From NCBI GenBank assembly GCA_011032825.1, contig JAADJZ010000004.1:1612001-1676000 (forward strand): a DNA stretch of 64,000 bases, given 5' to 3'. The translations under genes and the position numbers were made by a program. The notes under the pieces were generated by a model that worked only from the letters and a program-made list of their open reading frames with translations, was not told where the DNA came from and did not search any database. Source of the stretch: Massariosphaeria phaeospora (taxonomy: Eukaryota; Ascomycota; Dothideomycetes; Pleosporales). Each line of letters opens with the position of its first letter. Position 1 is the first letter of the stretch. Positions 33,304 to 45,300 of the stretch are shown here, piece after piece.

Positions 33304-36300
33304 AACGCGACACAGCAGTAGTGCCTCATCGGATGCAGAGCAATGGAGTTCGGAGTCCTGCGGTGGTGTGTCGAGGGCACATGGCCAGATAGAGCATGAA
33401 CCAGTTTGACAAGGGTCTATTTCATGCCGCCTTTATTTTTCATATGTTGGAGTCACACTATCGCTCCTCCAAAAACTTCGCACAGACTTCGGTCAGTACT
33501 ATATCACTCGGCCCGGAAAGCACCGTTATAGGCGTAGCTTTATGGAGGATCCCCAATATAGCATTCATTCGCAGCACCTGTTCAGAATCCGTCGACCATT
33601 TCTCGTTCTCTTTTCGGCAACTGGTCGCTCTTAGTAAGCGACGTCCGTTGCAAGCAACCCCCAAGCTCGATTTCTTCTCTTCTACCCCATAACGTCTCAG
33701 GCCCCAAATGTCACCTACAGCCAGCCCTCGATCCGCGCCTGGAATGCTTCCCAGTATCAATCGTCGCGGCTCCAGTACGTACGTAAAGCGATTTCTCAAC
33801 GTTTATCATTTAGCGGGCGGGCGCCGTACCTCTCAGTGATGAATCATCCGAAGATAGGATGGCTGGCATTTGCGCTAACGACTCGGCTCCGAAAGCTCGG
33901 GAGCGGCTTTCGGGTGGGGGAGGGACGGAACGTGCCCGAGATGCACGGCCAGCCGATTGTGAGGGACTCGCCGTCCTTCACTCTCGACAGTCAGTTGCTA
34001 TCCACTTTGCCCTCTTCTCCGCAATTCCTGCTCTAGCGATACGCCCACCAGCTGAGATACCCGCTGGCATACCCGCCGGTGTGGTCGCTTCCGACGGTAC
34101 GGCTGACAAGCGTTCGGACTCGGGTTCGACGTGGAAAAAGAAAAATAATTTATCGGCCAGTATGTGTCACGTTTCACGAATGCGCCCGGCGGGAGATGGT
34201 GGAGGTTTTTTTTTTGTTTTTCACGTTCACGTTTGGTGTGTGAGGGAAATGCTGAGGTCATGGACGATCGCCGGTGTCGGTGTCGGAAGAGTTGATCCGA
34301 ACGTGCGGTGGAGGAGCGGCGTGTGGCGCGTGTGGCGGTCCGGTCGAGTGTGCTTACCCTGGCCCGATGGGGTTGCTCAGCTTTAAACGGAGATCGTGGG
34401 GTCCGAGGACAGGTAGGTTTGTTTGTTTGCTTCGTGAGCCGGCTGATAGACGTGTGTAGGTTTTTTTGTTTGATAACTTTGTGGTGGTCTTATCAGTCTG
34501 ATATAGAAAGAGTTTGACATTAGTTCACCAAAACTGGCAATCCTTTCCAGTATTATCGAGCAGAACAGCCAAGGCCGAATAATGTTTACCTATCAGCTTG
34601 GCTCGTCAGGGCCCCATGCTTCAACACATGGCTCACTCCACCATGGCTTCGCGCACGCCGAAACCGACTTTACAGTAAAGCACGCTATTAGATCTCGTGC
34701 TACCTCAGCGAATCCGTGCCAACCGCAATAGTCCACTCCAGCCTCGTTCGAGTCTCCCACCCTTCGAGCGTTCCAGATCTGAGATTCTGGGCCAACACAT
34801 CTACTCAGCCAGTCGACTCATTAGCACCCATTTCGTGCCACACTGTCGCCAGCATAACACTCGATCATGCTCGCAGTACGCCTAGCCTGGCACCGTCTCG
34901 TGGATCTGATCTGGTGCCGTTCTGTGCAGTGCAGTCTAAGATTAGCTAGATGGATGAGATCAGATCGGACAGTGTGGCCGAGACTAGATCGCGAAACGAA
35001 TCGCACGTTACGCAGACCTTGCCGCGTCCCGCTTCTGACTGAAGCCAGCCTGGGAGATTCCAGACGAGTTTGTTATCGCCGAAGGCATCGATCAGATCGG
35101 GGCAGGGCAGGGCGAGCGCGTGAGTTGCTAGCTACGGATCTACCCGTGCTTCAAGGTACGCTATGCTAAGCCTGAGAGTGTTTGGTCGTTGATGCGGGTC
35201 GAAGGCATGTGAGCTACATCACACGTGTGTGATGGTGATGCAGGATTTACTCAGTGTGGCGCTTTCTTGGTCACCAACATCGCGAAATCGAACGGTACGG
35301 GTTGGGTTGGGTAGCGAGTCACCCGCCTTAACTTCATCCATCTAAAGAGTCGGAATCTACTACACTACGCTTTTATCTCGCCTCAGTCTCCCAATACACC
35401 ACACCACACCACACGTCGCATTCTGGATCCTATCTAAACCCAATCTCAAACCCAAACCCAATCCACCCCGCCACCCTCACACACAACCTCGCCTATGCCA
35501 CCACCATCACAGCGCCCCCAACGCCCCAATCGCTCCCTGCATCCAGCTGCAGCGGTCCCCAAGATCTTGGCAGCCGTTTCCAGCAGTTCATTTCCGCTCC
35601 GCGCGTGGCAATAGATCTAGTATCACCATGTGATACACCGAATCGCCTTTTCAGACTTGACCTACGCATGCGCCGACTGGGCCACGCGCGAAGGCCGGTT
35701 ATTAGATTGAATCGAATCTTGAACGCGCAGATGGATACTTTGCTCTGGCACGGAGGCCTTGATGATTAGGTGAGGATAGATGTTAGGTAGGTGGATAATA
35801 GCCTCGTTTCCTGCTTCACCGTTGGGTAGGCGGGGATGCATATATAGATAGATATATTAGCAAGGCCGCGAGACACGTGTAGGTACGCGGAGCAGAAAGT
35901 ATAGTTGCCTCTGGCAGGGCACATCCGAGCCTTCAATAGTTTCCAAAACGCAGTCATGGCCTCACCTCAGGCAAGCGTGCCAGATCCCGCCCACCTGCTT
36001 CCGCGAGCTCAGCTCTTGTCTCAACAACTCGTCAGTCCCAGTCTGTCTGTCTGTCTGTCTGTCTGTCCCAAAACGGTCTGCAGCAAGTGCTGTTTTGGAA
36101 GCTGTCTCGCTATATGTGGATGGCATGATTGATTCGAGACGAGGTTTCTGGTCGTGAGGTTCGATTTGATGTGGCAGAACGCGAGAGGCCTGTTTAGCTA
36201 GCTTCCCAGAAGAAGATATTGCATCGCAAGGAGGAGGTGGAGCTGCTTTGGTCGGTGTAGGGCGTGGATTCAATGGAAAACGCATGTAGTATCTTTGATG

Positions 36301-36807
36301 CTGGTTATGTTGCTAGTGAATAACGTAAAGGACGGCAGACTTTTTGCAGCAGCTAAGGATTTGTAGTACTTAATGGAGCTGGAACACATCTTCGCAAAGA
36401 CACGATCAGATTTAGCAACATGCGTCCGATCAATAACAACGGAACAAACTGTGCTAGCGATATCGGCTATGGGTCTAAGGGCTGTTGAGCTGCGGTATGC
36501 CACATGACCCCACACCTTGCTATGCTTACCTAGTGCTCTCTGTACTGTGCTCTCTATTGCAGCAACACCATGGCAGAGCTGTATTCCAGAGACGGCGAAC
36601 TTTGGTATCTTCATCGGCTATTTCGTCGTGCAGATACAACTATACAATATATGCATATAGCGGGAGCTCGAAGCCCCATACCAGCATATGACGAATCATC
36701 GACACGGCGTGCATGTGCAATACTTTTGATTTAGAATCCTAGGAGTGGCACAGGCAAGTTTTCTCATGGTGGACTATCTGATCCTTTATCTGGGCCACTA
36801 ACCATCA
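33304..36807. other. 3.5-kb gene-poor region
   Basis: No gene with a recognisable domain or consistent splicing. Sequence is mixed: a T run at 34206-34215, C/A-rich stretches near 35400-35520 that look like a promoter or UTR, a TCTG tetranucleotide tract at 36041-36067, and many GATC-containing words near 34.9-35.1 kb. The open frames near 33.8-34.4 kb overlap on several frames and look like chance. Confidence 0.4.
36041..36067. repeat. TCTG microsatellite
   Basis: About six perfect GTCT/TCTG tetranucleotide copies. Short and simple; probably polymorphic between strains. Confidence 0.85.
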
Positions 36808-37479
36808 CTAATTCATATCATTCACACAGACGGTCTCGTCGAACTCTGTCCTTGTAGTCACTACAGTGAGTCTCTTCGGCGCATCATCATAGTGCGGTCC
36901 AAAGGCGCGCATAAGTTCCTCGCAGTCGTCGCAGCGCGATACGACCTCATCTTTATGATCCGCGCACGCATTCCGAAACTTCTTCACGCCCGAGTACGAA
37001 CCAAAGAAGCTCTGGACCTCGCTGTCCGCAGCGCATCCTGTTGTCTGGTTCTTCCGACCCTCACGAAGTGCGTCCTCAGCCAACACCTCAACGTCCGTAA
37101 CCGTCTTCACAGCACCGAGATATCTCTTCGTGCGTATCCAGTCGCGCAAGTCATGCAGCAGGAAGTAATCCGCTTCCGCTTCAAGTTTGGTATAGAGAGC
37201 GTAGTCGAGGCCCGTCGCTTTTGTCCAGAAAAGGGGGAACTGTGACGGCCGGCGCATGAATTGCAAGACGTGCTCGAAGACGGCGGGGTCGGCGTCGATG
37301 AAGTAGGAGCCGTCGGCTTGGCGGTCGCTGCAAGAGGGCCATCGGGCTAGCAGGTTCTGGAAACAGGGGGAGGTTTGGAGGGTGGCTGAATGGGTGCGGT
37401 ATTTGCGGCCCGAGACGTTGAGGATGATGGGGTGGGGTGGGGGGCGCATGTTTGGCGTTGGGGGCTCTGGCGTGGTCAT
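36808..37479 (-). CDS. BTB/POZ (KCTD-like T1) domain protein
   Basis: One exon of 223 aa beginning MTTPEPPTPNMRPPP. The BTB/T1 fold starts with PIILNVSGRKYRTHSATLQ and continues FFIDADPAVFEHVLQFMRR-like elements (YFIDADPAVFEHVLQFMRR), then a YTKLEAEADYFLLHDLRDWI helix pair. That order is typical of potassium-channel-tetramerisation-type BTB domains, often Cul3 adaptors. The C-terminal part has four cysteines (CAADSEV, CADHKDEVVSRCDDC) of unknown use. An ATG 29 codons upstream (37566) is also in frame, but between them lies a good GTGAGT...CTCACAG intron of 40 nt whose removal would break that frame, so I read it as a 5' UTR intron. Family call is good; partner unknown. Confidence 0.82.
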   Translation of the reverse strand: MTTPEPPTPNMRPPPHPIILNVSGRKYRTHSATLQTSPCFQNLLARWPSCSDRQADGSYFIDADPAVFEHVLQFMRRPSQFPLFWTKATGLDYALYTKLEAEADYFLLHDLRDWIRTKRYLGAVKTVTDVEVLAEDALREGRKNQTTGCAADSEVQSFFGSYSGVKKFRNACADHKDEVVSRCDDCEELMRAFGPHYDDAPKRLTVVTTRTEFDETVCVNDMN

Positions 37480-37566
37480 GCTGTTGCAGTTCTCTGTGAG
37501 CGGTGATCGTGGGGGGCTCCGAAGGCTACTCACCTGTATTTTGGCTGTTACATATCCCAAAGGCAC

Positions 37567-38970
37567 TCCGTCTTGTTAGAGAGTACTCCCTATCTGGTCG
37601 TATTCTCCTAGTGTATGCTTGACTCTTTGAACGGCTCTCGATCAGTGTTCCTTACTGCTTAGTTTTGTGTGTGTGAAGAGATGAGGAGGACGAACGACGC
37701 GATGATATTGACATATAGGAGTCATCTTGACGAACCATGGTTCTGAGAGTGCGGCTCCACAAAATGGCCACCCATTCAGCTTACGCTGAAAACAAATGAG
37801 TCTGAGCTGCTCGCCTAAACTTTCTTTCATTTGTAGGCACAAGTGTTTAGTCGCATCGGTTGACATTACATCCCAGTGACGTATGTCGTGAAGCACAGCA
37901 GAGAGCTTATCGCCAAGCTCAATATCTAACAGAAACTGCGAATGGTGCAAGTTCATCCTAAGTTACAGATTCGGCCTGAGCCTTCCAACGACTATAGCTA
38001 GTCTAACTGCCAATTGTGTTTCAACCACAAGACTACCTTTGTACGGGCGGCTCGATGCGCCTGGAGCACTCCGTCTCCATGGCATTGCATTATAGTCATC
38101 CAAGGCGCGCGCCTGCTGTGCAGAGCAGGGAGACAAGAAACAAACCCGCACAAGACAAGAGACCCACTCCCTCGTCTCCCTCCATCTACACAACATCACA
38201 CAACCACCAACCCCGCCCATCGCGCCCATAGCGCCTGTCAGGCACTAGATCAACATCTCTATCGTATTTTCCGCGTTAGCTACACTCACTACCACCGTAC
38301 AGCCTCCCCCACCCCCCTTCCCTTCACTCCTGCGCGAACCCCATCCAAACACTCACCCTTCTCCATCGCGTCAAACCTCAACCTTCAATCCTCAAACCTC
38401 AAACCTCCCCTCCACACATCAACACTCACCAACAACGAGTTCAAAAAAGTCCTATCCTAATGACAACGAACGCGAGACGCACGTGCGATGGCGACTTTGA
38501 CCAGCTAGCCAGCCAGCCAGCCAACCAGCAAAGCAGCCATGCAATCCAATCCAATCCAACCCAGCACATGAAAGCATACACTTAACCACTAAAACCCTGC
38601 TTCCTTTCTTCCTTCCCTTCATCCATTCGTCCACTCTCCATCATTTTATTGTCCATTCATCCATTCTCTCATACCATGCAACCAACACAAAGTTCCAACG
38701 CATCAATGCCAGCGATCTGATCTGATCTGAACTGTTCATTCCAACTAATTCATCGTTTGCATCCATGCATGCACAGTAGAAACAACAAAACCTCCCAAGA
38801 AAAGCGACCATCCCAACCTAGCCCAGCCCAGCCGAGCCCAGCAACCCATCTTTCCCGCATAATACCCAACACCAATACCAATACCACCCAGAACAAAAAA
38901 ACAACGCTTGACCTCCTTGCCCACCGAGAAGAAACGAGAGAGAGAGAGGGGGGGAGAAAGCAGGAACCGT
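37567..38970. other. Intergenic region with simple repeats, no gene seen
   Basis: Contains low-complexity pyrimidine- and CCA-rich sequence (CAGCCAGCCAGCCAACC near 38508-38522, CATCCATTC-type words near 38625-38665, TCTGATCTGATCTG near 38717). Overlapping open frames at 38014-38460 have no domain. The part next to 38970 is probably 3' UTR of the FYVE-RING gene. Confidence 0.4.
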
Positions 38971-41191
38971 CTAATAATGCAACTGATGCGTCGGACACGC
39001 ACCCCTGCCCTTCTTCTCCCACCACTTCCTAATACACTCCTACGCCACCACGTTAGCACACCCGCCCCTATCCATGCGAATCGAAACTTCATATCACATA
39101 CCTCATGAAACTTGCACCAGCACACCAACCGCCCCATGCGATCCCCAGCCGCAAACTCCTCAAAGCAGATGATGCACTCCGCCGGCAGGCCCTCCTCGTC
39201 AGAGCAGTCCTTCTCCGTAGCCGTGTACACGACCATGCCGCGCGCCGAGATGCTATGTCGGTTGCTGGCGCCTTCGCCGTTGCCGTTGCCGGTGCCCGAG
39301 GGGTTGCTCATGCCGCGGGTGCGCTGGGCGGGGAGGCTGATGGATGTTTGGTCCGGGGTGGCTTGCGGCGAGGAGGCGTGTTGTGTGAGGCAGTCTTCGA
39401 CGTGCTGGGTGCGGGCCGACTCGTCGCCGTTGGGCCCCTTGGGGGGCAGCTCGTTGCCGCAGACCGGGCACTCGTCCTCCTCGGCGATTTGCATGGGCGG
39501 TGCGGGAGCTGATGGAGCGCGGGAGGGTATTATCGGGGGACGGGAAATATTGGGATTAGTGTCAAGTCCTAGTGGATTTGTCTCAAGTCCTAGTGGATTT
39601 GTCTCGTCCGCAAAACCAAACATTGGCGTCGGCCGTGACTGAGGAGGTGCCCGGTGATTATAGTGTGATGGCAGTGTTTGACCATGCGGCGCTTGCGGTG
39701 GCGGCCACAAGTCCGCAACGCGTGTGCTGTTGTGGAAACTTGCTCTGTTGCCATTGAAAGGGTCTGGGGCTTGCGTTATTTGTGTTGTTGGTGCTTGCCC
39801 GTGGCCAATTGTGCGCGCACCCTCGTCGACGCTTTGTGAGCTCCGGTGTGCCCGCGGGTGAGACAAGCCAAACGACGGTCTAGTGATGGAAGCAGGTCGC
39901 GCCGTGTTCCGCGACGCTGGATCGGGGGCGTATTGGGGGGGAGGATTGTAGTTCGGATCCGGGACACACGGATTGCAGACGCGAACTTCCTCGCCGCCGC
40001 CGAGCGCTGGGTTTCGGAACGGGCCAAAAGCTGACATGGAGTTGGCGTCCTCGCCCTCGGTGAGGTCGACGATGGCGCCAGCTGCAGATTCCGACGGCGG
40101 ACGGACGATGAACTGGCGAGGGATAGTTATGCGGTGCGGCGAACAGGCAGTGCACACCACACGCCCGCATTTTCTAACAGATCTCTAGTTAGCCTGGATA
40201 CATTCGCTAGTTGTCGCCGAAATTATAGGATTCGCGGAGAGTGAACGGTGTAGGACAGTTATGGCCAGAGTGTTATCCCTCCCGTCTTGAACACGAGTTG
40301 TAAAGGAGAACCTACGTACCTGCAATGATGTTTCCTATAGAACCATGTGAACTGGCTTCCGCACACCGGGCAGTACGAAACCTCGGCATCAGGCTGCCAC
40401 GAAGGCAAGACGATATCGCTTTCCCGCCGCTGTGGCCTTGCGCTGCGTTCAGACGGAATCGACGGCGGCGGCGGAGGACGCATCGACACGGGCGGCGAGT
40501 CGAGCACGATGGGGTCCGCGCTAGAAGCGCCAGCGGTACTGGAGTGCATCCTGATGCTCGAGGGCCGTCGCATGGGCGACTCAGCGGTAGTCAACCGCCT
40601 CTTGCGGTCTGAACTTCGCGACGCCGTCTCGCTCGAGTGCGGAGGACGACGGGGCAGCGCGAAATTTGACGACGACGACGACGGGTGGGCGTGGGCGTCT
40701 GGCGCGGTTCCATGGTTGGCGGGCTCGTCGGCTCCAGACTCTCGGAGGAAGTCCACCCACGTCTGCCCGCCGAACGCGTCTCGAGGCTGCGCGAGGAAAT
40801 GCGACGCAATCGCTCCGTGAGAGCGGCTCCGTGGGGGACTGCCTGCATCCGCCTGCACTGGTGTACCCCGCCTGCCATCGACCTGTCGAGGAAACACTCC
40901 GCCCTCTCGGCTCCGTGGCGGACTGCCTGCCTCCGCCTGCACCGACATCTCCCGCCTACTATCCACCCGTCGAGGAAACACTCCGCCCTCCCTCCTCCTA
41001 TCCGTCGCCGCGCCATCGAGCTGCGTTGGTGTTCGGGGACGGTGACGCAGCGGCGGCGATGTGATCGGACGCTGGCCCTGAGACGATACCGCCACCTGTG
41101 CTCTCAGCCCAGGCTCTCTCGCGGGCGGAGGCCGGTAGAAGGGATTCCGCTCGCGCGCTCCGCGTCTCGAGGATTCGTCTGTGGAGCTCAT
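38971..41191 (-). CDS. FYVE and RING finger E3 ubiquitin ligase (Pib1-like)
   Basis: Exons 41191-40320, 40173-39102 and 39039-38971 (introns 146 and 62 nt, GT-AG) encode 670 aa. A long disordered N-terminus leads into a FYVE zinc finger: C274 and C277 (CPVCGSQFTWFYRKHHC), then RKCGRVVC and CTAC restored across intron 1, with VCNPC closing it. The RKHHCRKCG core binds PI3P in this family. A CPVCGNEL...HVEDC C2HC finger follows. The C-terminus is a RING: CIICFEEF, then CWCKFHEEC restored across intron 2, then CPTH. Yeast Pib1 has the same FYVE-RING pairing and acts on endosome and vacuole membranes. The N-terminal region holds a tandem duplication (two EGGVFPR...GSPPRSR copies), and NPLGLETNPLGLDTNP is another. 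Architecture is clear; substrates unknown. Confidence 0.88.
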
Positions 41192-42383
41192 GGCTGCATT
41201 CCGGGCGCCTGCCAGGCTGCGGCGGATCGTATGGGGGGGTTGGTGGTAGTAATGTGGCAGACTTCTGAAGATAGATATAACTAGACAACCGGGTTCTACA
41301 GCCGCGTCGGTTCAGTTCAGTTACGCTCAGGCGATTCTTCCCGCTCGGGACGATAGTAGAGTTCACGAACAGAGAGAGAGAGAGAGAGAGAGACGCGTGC
41401 TGGGAAAGAGGCGGTGACAGTGGACGTACCTAGTGGAGCCGACGCTCAGTTCGAAGCTAGAAGTGGGAGCGAGCACGCACCGGGCGGGCGACGGGTGCTT
41501 GCTTGGTGAACAGCCGAACGGAACGGAACGGAGCGGGGAAGGTACGATGTGTATTCAAAACCAAGTCCCTGTGTCGTCGGTCGGTCGGTAGGTAAGTAGC
41601 TGAAGCCCGCAGAAGCCTCTCCAAGCGTGCGGTGCAGCTTGGAGGGTCGACGGGTGGGCGTCGATCAGAAGTCGCGAGTGGCGGCCTCAGGCTTATCGGC
41701 TCCTGGCCGCCTACCGCAGCACCGTGCACGCGACCGATGCTGTTTAGTCTAGCGGCTAAGTCCGAGATGCTCCGGGCTCTATCAAACAAACACGTACAAG
41801 AGCGCTGCTTCTAATCAAGTCGCTGTAGCACATGCAAGTAATAATTTCCAGGTCAATATTCGTGAATTATTTCTTTGGCTAGCCACGCCTACGTAACCCG
41901 TGCCCGAATATAAGAGTACGTAGGCAAGGTAGTACAGTATACACACAGCCCAGAACCCACCACCACCCATCAATCGTACACCCTCCCTCCCCTCTCCTTC
42001 AAACCCACCCCCCCAACCAACCAACGCCACCTCCCGGGCCTCTAGTATGTAGATGAAAAGGAACCTCCTCCCTAAGCGGATAGTAATATATATGCCCTAT
42101 GCTTCCCTACGCCGTGCCAAGCAAAAGAAAGCCAATTGCTCTTTTTGTTCTTTCGCCGAAGCAAACAAAAACCCAACCACCGCAAAGAAATATTGGAAGA
42201 GAAAGGAAAGGAAAGGAAAAACGCCAAAGTCCACTTTTTGACCGAATGTAGGTACGTACAGCCAAAGGAAATTCGTGACACAAAGTCCGACCGCTAAAAT
42301 ATCAGAACTTCAATTACAATAAAGAGCTGGGGCCCGAAAAGAAAGACAGTTGTGTTCGGTAGAATGTTCTTGAACCTGCAAAA
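41192..42383. other. Intergenic region, promoter side of FYVE-RING gene
   Basis: Contains an AG dinucleotide tract at 41371-41393 about 180 nt upstream of the FYVE-RING ATG, and C/A-rich sequence around 41950-42030. No gene is supported. Confidence 0.4.
41371..41393. repeat. AG microsatellite in the FYVE-RING promoter region
   Basis: An uninterrupted AG run of about 23 nt on the plus strand (CT on the gene's strand). CT-rich tracts are frequent in fungal promoters; whether this one acts there is inference. Confidence 0.7.
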
Positions 42384-45300
42384 TCAATGGGATCGGTAGG
42401 ACCCCAAGGTATGCTGTGTGCTTGTGCTCCGACTCCTGTCGACAAACTCTGCCGAAGCCTCGAGATGCATCCTCGCATCCTGCCCGTCGTTCTGGATGCT
42501 ATCCCGCGCCACATGTTGGTGAACATATCCCGTGTTCACCGGTCGTTCGCCTGTCGAGATGGCCTGCGCAGGTGCGAGGTCGTCGGTAGGGCCGAGAGCC
42601 GTCAGGTCACTCGCACTCGGACGGAACATACTGGATGCTGGCGATCGCTCCGGGGATGGTGATGGCTCAGCAGAGCCGAACGGCAGCCGAATCGGCAGCC
42701 CTCCGGGATTTGGATGCAAATGCTGGTTTGGGGGGATAGGCATGTGCGGCCCTGGGGACTCGGAAGGGGATGCGAGGACGGTGGATAATCTCGAGCTGCT
42801 ATTAAAGATGGCAGCATCGGTCGAGTTCGTACGTCGCGAACTCTTCCGAGGAATCGTCGGTGTACGCTTCGGACCACGACCCTGTGAAGCATGCGAAACC
42901 CGCGACCCTATTCTACTGGGGAGCTCAATACCCCCGCCGGAATCAATAGGCCCCAGGGCTGGCGCACTGTCCGAAACTCGGTGCATGTGGTGATCGAAGG
43001 GCTCGTCGTTGCTCGTGTCCGAGTCGCTCTCGTCTCCCGCACCATCACCACCAAATGCGATGTTCGGGCTTTCTCGCTTCTGCGGTCGATTCGCACTGGG
43101 CGGCGTGCCTGGGCTATCTTTGTACGGTTCATGTGAGAGGGGCGGAGACTCAATGTCTTCCGCTAATGGAATCATCTGGGGCGGTACACGTGTACTTCGG
43201 ACAACCTCGAAACCTTTGCCCTTTTCTTTCTTCTTCCCGCCAAGCATTGTCAGACTCTTAAACCAACCCGTGGCCGTCGAGACTGGGCCCATTGGATCTG
43301 CAGGGCCTGTTTTGAGCTTCCGCGTGGGTTGAGCCGACAAAGCAGGGCCACGGATCCCATAGTAGAAGTCAGACTCGCGCACCGCATAGTCTACATTATT
43401 CTGGCCTTCAGGAATATTTGGGTCCGAGTCGTCCCGATGCATACGGAGATATGCTGGTGTTATCGTGTTACGGTTCGGGGACCAGCCAGACGGCCCTTCG
43501 CCCGCATCACCAGTTTCAGCTTGCTCTGGGGTGTCCGCATATGGTACGTTGGTGAGATCGGCACTGCCCCCAGAGCGCCTGTCTTGCATGCCTGGCGTCA
43601 TGGATTCCATAGTCTGTTTCCGTGGCCGAGGAGGTCGATAGTATGGGTCGGCATTGTCTAACGTAGTCCCCAGTGTAGACCGCCGAGAAGTCTGCCCAGA
43701 TCCGCCTCCAAGATAACTCCATGGGGTTGGGTTTACGCCAGGAGTCGCCGGACTAGTGTTGCCGTTGTTGCTCAAGTCCCCGCCTTGGCTGAAATGATCA
43801 AAACCGACGCTGGCGCGTTGGCTTCCTGTGCCGCCATGAGGGTGGTTCAGAAGGACAGCGGAACTGCCTGATAGGCTCCGAGCTCGGCCAGCCATGAGCT
43901 GAATTGACTTACGATCTGCATCGTGCGTCAGCATTGCAGCGTTAGAGTTGAGGCTGCTCCGCTGATGACGGTGGCGTTTCGCGAGTTGACGTTTGCCAAA
44001 GACGACTTTGGTAAGACCTCCCCTCTGGTCGGCACCCGCGCCGGTGAGTCTTGCGCCCACCTCAATGAGCGTTTGAAGAGAGTTCAGAAAGAATCCGAAC
44101 ACAAGCACAGTGGCGTGCATGAGGAGCACGGCATAGCCAATCCACCCTTTGGTGGCTTCTGCAACCCCCAAAGACGGAACAAACGCGATCATTAGAAGCG
44201 TGCTCACGAGTCGAATGGCGGAGAAAAATGTGTGGTATGCATTCATCGATGTGTTGGACTGGAAGGGCCGGAAGGCGTGTAATGTGAGAATGAAGATTAC
44301 TTCGCAGATGGCGAGAATAATAAGTTGGGCGATACCGGAAGGCTGGATAGCACCAAAGGCAATGCCGCGGATAGTAGTTAGTAAAACTGGAATGAAAGCG
44401 AACGGCGCCGCATCGTCGGAGTAAGTATTATAGAGCGGGCCGTACATGAGAACGGTGGGGAGGTCGTCGAAGAGATGTGCCCGCGGCCGCGTCGTAAAAA
44501 TGAACCAGAAGATCCAGACCGTGACTCCCATGACTCCGACGAGAAGAATGACGGCGGTTGCCACCACTGCGGCCGGAGAGCGAGCTGCCACGACAAGCTG
44601 GAACAACGATAGAGATATGATCGGCAACATGAAGTAGTTGAGCGCAAGACGAACAACATGGCCAGCTGTGAAGGACCAGTTCTTCCCCCGTAAGTCCGTG
44701 TCCTGAGTATTGGTGAGGACATGGTATATCCATCGACCTGCGAAGCCCAGTTGAACGAGGAGCGTGACAATGACAATCACGCCGAGGAGCCACACGGCCA
44801 TGCCGGGCCATATATCCTGCTCTTCTGACATGCCCACGTACTGACCCAGCCGCGAGATTCCGTAGGTGCCATTAGCGAAATAAACCCCGTCCCTAAGACT
44901 GTGCGACCCATTGCCGTGGCTTGCAAGACTTTCATTGAACAGGAGCACTGACCAACTAGCTTGGCTGACTACTGGTTGGAAATAGCCAGGGTAATTAAGG
45001 TTTAAGCTGCCGGCCAACACAATGAACTGGATGTACTGGAGACAGTCGCCGAAACCTGGCGTCACGAGTCGAATCAGATCCTCGTCCCTACCATAGTTGC
45101 TGGTCCAACGGAAGATGTTCGATGTTCCCCAGGGGCTGCAGGTGGCTGCAAAGACAGTTGCAATGGCCACAAGGGCAAGTACCGCTGCGGGAAGATAGCA
45201 GAGTGCATCGGCTAGTCTTTTCCCCAAGTCAGGCGTGATATTGGCCGAGACACAAGCCAGGGTAGTCACGCTCTTGTCGCCGGAGACTATGCGCATCGTA

